From NCBI GenBank assembly GCA_035340095.1, contig DAORGN010000246.1, forward strand, positions 1-6,591: a stretch of 6,591 nt of DNA, given 5' to 3'. The DNA comes from JAEUKA01 sp035340095. Its GTDB lineage: Bacteria > Myxococcota_A > Polyangia > Palsa-1104 > JAEUJZ01. The stretch's first letter is position 1. Each line of letters opens with the position of its first letter. Under the pieces are notes generated by a model. The model ran no database searches and was not told the origin of the DNA. It saw nothing but the letters and a program-made list of their open reading frames with translations. Position numbers and translations under genes: made by a program. This document shows, piece by piece, positions 5,936 to 6,591 of this stretch.

Positions 5936-6591
5936 CCAGCTACTGGCCGTTTGTTTTGGGAATCCTGCTGCCTTGCGGAATCGTCCTGCTCGCGTTCTGG
6001 GCGCTGCGCAGCTTTTCCGTATCTGTAGAAGATGGCGAAGTCGTCTTGTGCGAACGCTTCGGTCGACACGTTGCCACACTGCGCGAGCCCGGACTTCATC
6101 TGATCTGGGACAAGCTGTTTCCTTGGGTGTCTGTCCGTCGCATATCGCTGCGCCGTGACTTCCTGAAGCTGTCCGATGTGCATGTGGCGGATCGCGAAGG
6201 AACCACGGTCATTGTCGATGTCTGGATCGACTACCGCGTGACGGATCCACTCAAGGCAGAGTACGCAGTGGCCAACCTGGAAGAATCGCTGCGCAGTCTG
6301 GTGATGCACGCGGCACTGTCGCTATTGGGGCGGCGGACGTTTTACGAAATCCTCTGTGATCGCTGCGAGCTGGCCGAGCAGCTGCGCAAAGACATTCGTC
6401 CCGATACCGAGCGCTGGGGAGTCGGCATCGAGCTTGTGTTTCTGCAAAAAGTGAGTCTGCTTCCGGAAGTCGCCACGCAGATTTTGTCGACGATCGCTGC
6501 ACGGCTGGGCCGGGCGCGGGCGGAACTTATCGAAGAAGGCCCACTGGTGGTCGCGACGCTGGAAGCCAAGACAAGCGTGGATGTTGCGGCG
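5932..6591 (+). CDS. SPFH/band-7 family membrane protein (second paralog, C-terminus outside window)
   Basis: Open from the ATG at 5932 to the right edge: 220 residues without a stop, so the gene is partial. The start overlaps the previous stop as ATGA (4 bases), a typical translational-coupling junction. Residues 5-24 are one transmembrane helix, then a classical SPFH domain: VEDGEVVLCERFGR (32-45), EPGLHLIWDKLFPWVSV (52-68), DREGTTVIVDVWIDYRVTDP (87-106), NLEESLRSLVMHAALSLLG (115-133), RRTFYEIL (134-141) and WGVGIELVFLQKVSLLPEV (162-180). These match the stomatin/HflC pattern more closely than the preceding paralog. The sequence ends in the Ala/Glu/Arg-rich helix that normally forms the coiled coil. 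Two different adjacent SPFH genes resemble the HflK/HflC arrangement, where the proteins alternate in a membrane cage; a hetero-oligomer is therefore likely (inference). No FtsH or NfeD gene is visible, but the operon continues beyond the window. Direct name assignment (hflK, hflC) is not justified. Confidence 0.88.
   Translation, partial: MTSYWPFVLGILLPCGIVLLAFWALRSFSVSVEDGEVVLCERFGRHVATLREPGLHLIWDKLFPWVSVRRISLRRDFLKLSDVHVADREGTTVIVDVWIDYRVTDPLKAEYAVANLEESLRSLVMHAALSLLGRRTFYEILCDRCELAEQLRKDIRPDTERWGVGIELVFLQKVSLLPEVATQILSTIAARLGRARAELIEEGPLVVATLEAKTSVDVAA

Overview
The window is moderately GC-rich bacterial DNA with dense, ordinary protein-coding genes. There is no rRNA, tRNA, CRISPR array or insertion sequence. 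The taxon cannot be fixed from it. A very large secreted protein with DUF11-type repeats, beginning with a domain that resembles surface proteins of Myxococcota and related 'deltaproteobacterial' lineages, makes a Gram-negative bacterium of that kind the best guess (inference, low confidence).

Layout: (1) Positions 1-1997, minus strand, hold the first 665 residues of a large exported repeat protein whose C-terminus lies outside the window. Its start has a near-perfect Shine-Dalgarno and a plausible sigma70-type promoter at 2032-2061. (2) Positions 1998-2163 are a short divergent intergenic region. (3) Positions 2164-2787, plus strand, encode a small exported or membrane-anchored protein with an extremely acidic Asp/Glu/Ser low-complexity middle; I do not recognise it. 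(4) Positions 2788-2909 are a leader with three back-to-back hairpins. (5) From 2910 to beyond the right edge runs a tightly coupled three-gene plus-strand operon: a SulP-family anion transporter fused to a gamma-class carbonic anhydrase (2910-4997), then two consecutive SPFH/band-7 (stomatin/HflK/HflC-like) membrane proteins (4997-5935 and 5932 to the window end). The joins are a TGATG 1-base overlap and an ATGA 4-base overlap.

The main point of interest is this operon. The usual C-terminal STAS domain of SulP transporters is replaced by a Cam/CcmM-like gamma-carbonic anhydrase that keeps all three zinc histidines and the Arg/Asp/Glu/Asn/Gln active-site residues. This suggests a self-contained bicarbonate transport and CO2/HCO3- conversion unit. 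The two SPFH proteins probably form a hetero-oligomeric membrane scaffold around or near it. The arrangement recalls the reported eukaryotic link between stomatin and bicarbonate transporters/carbonic anhydrase, but a functional link here is inference from gene order and translational coupling.
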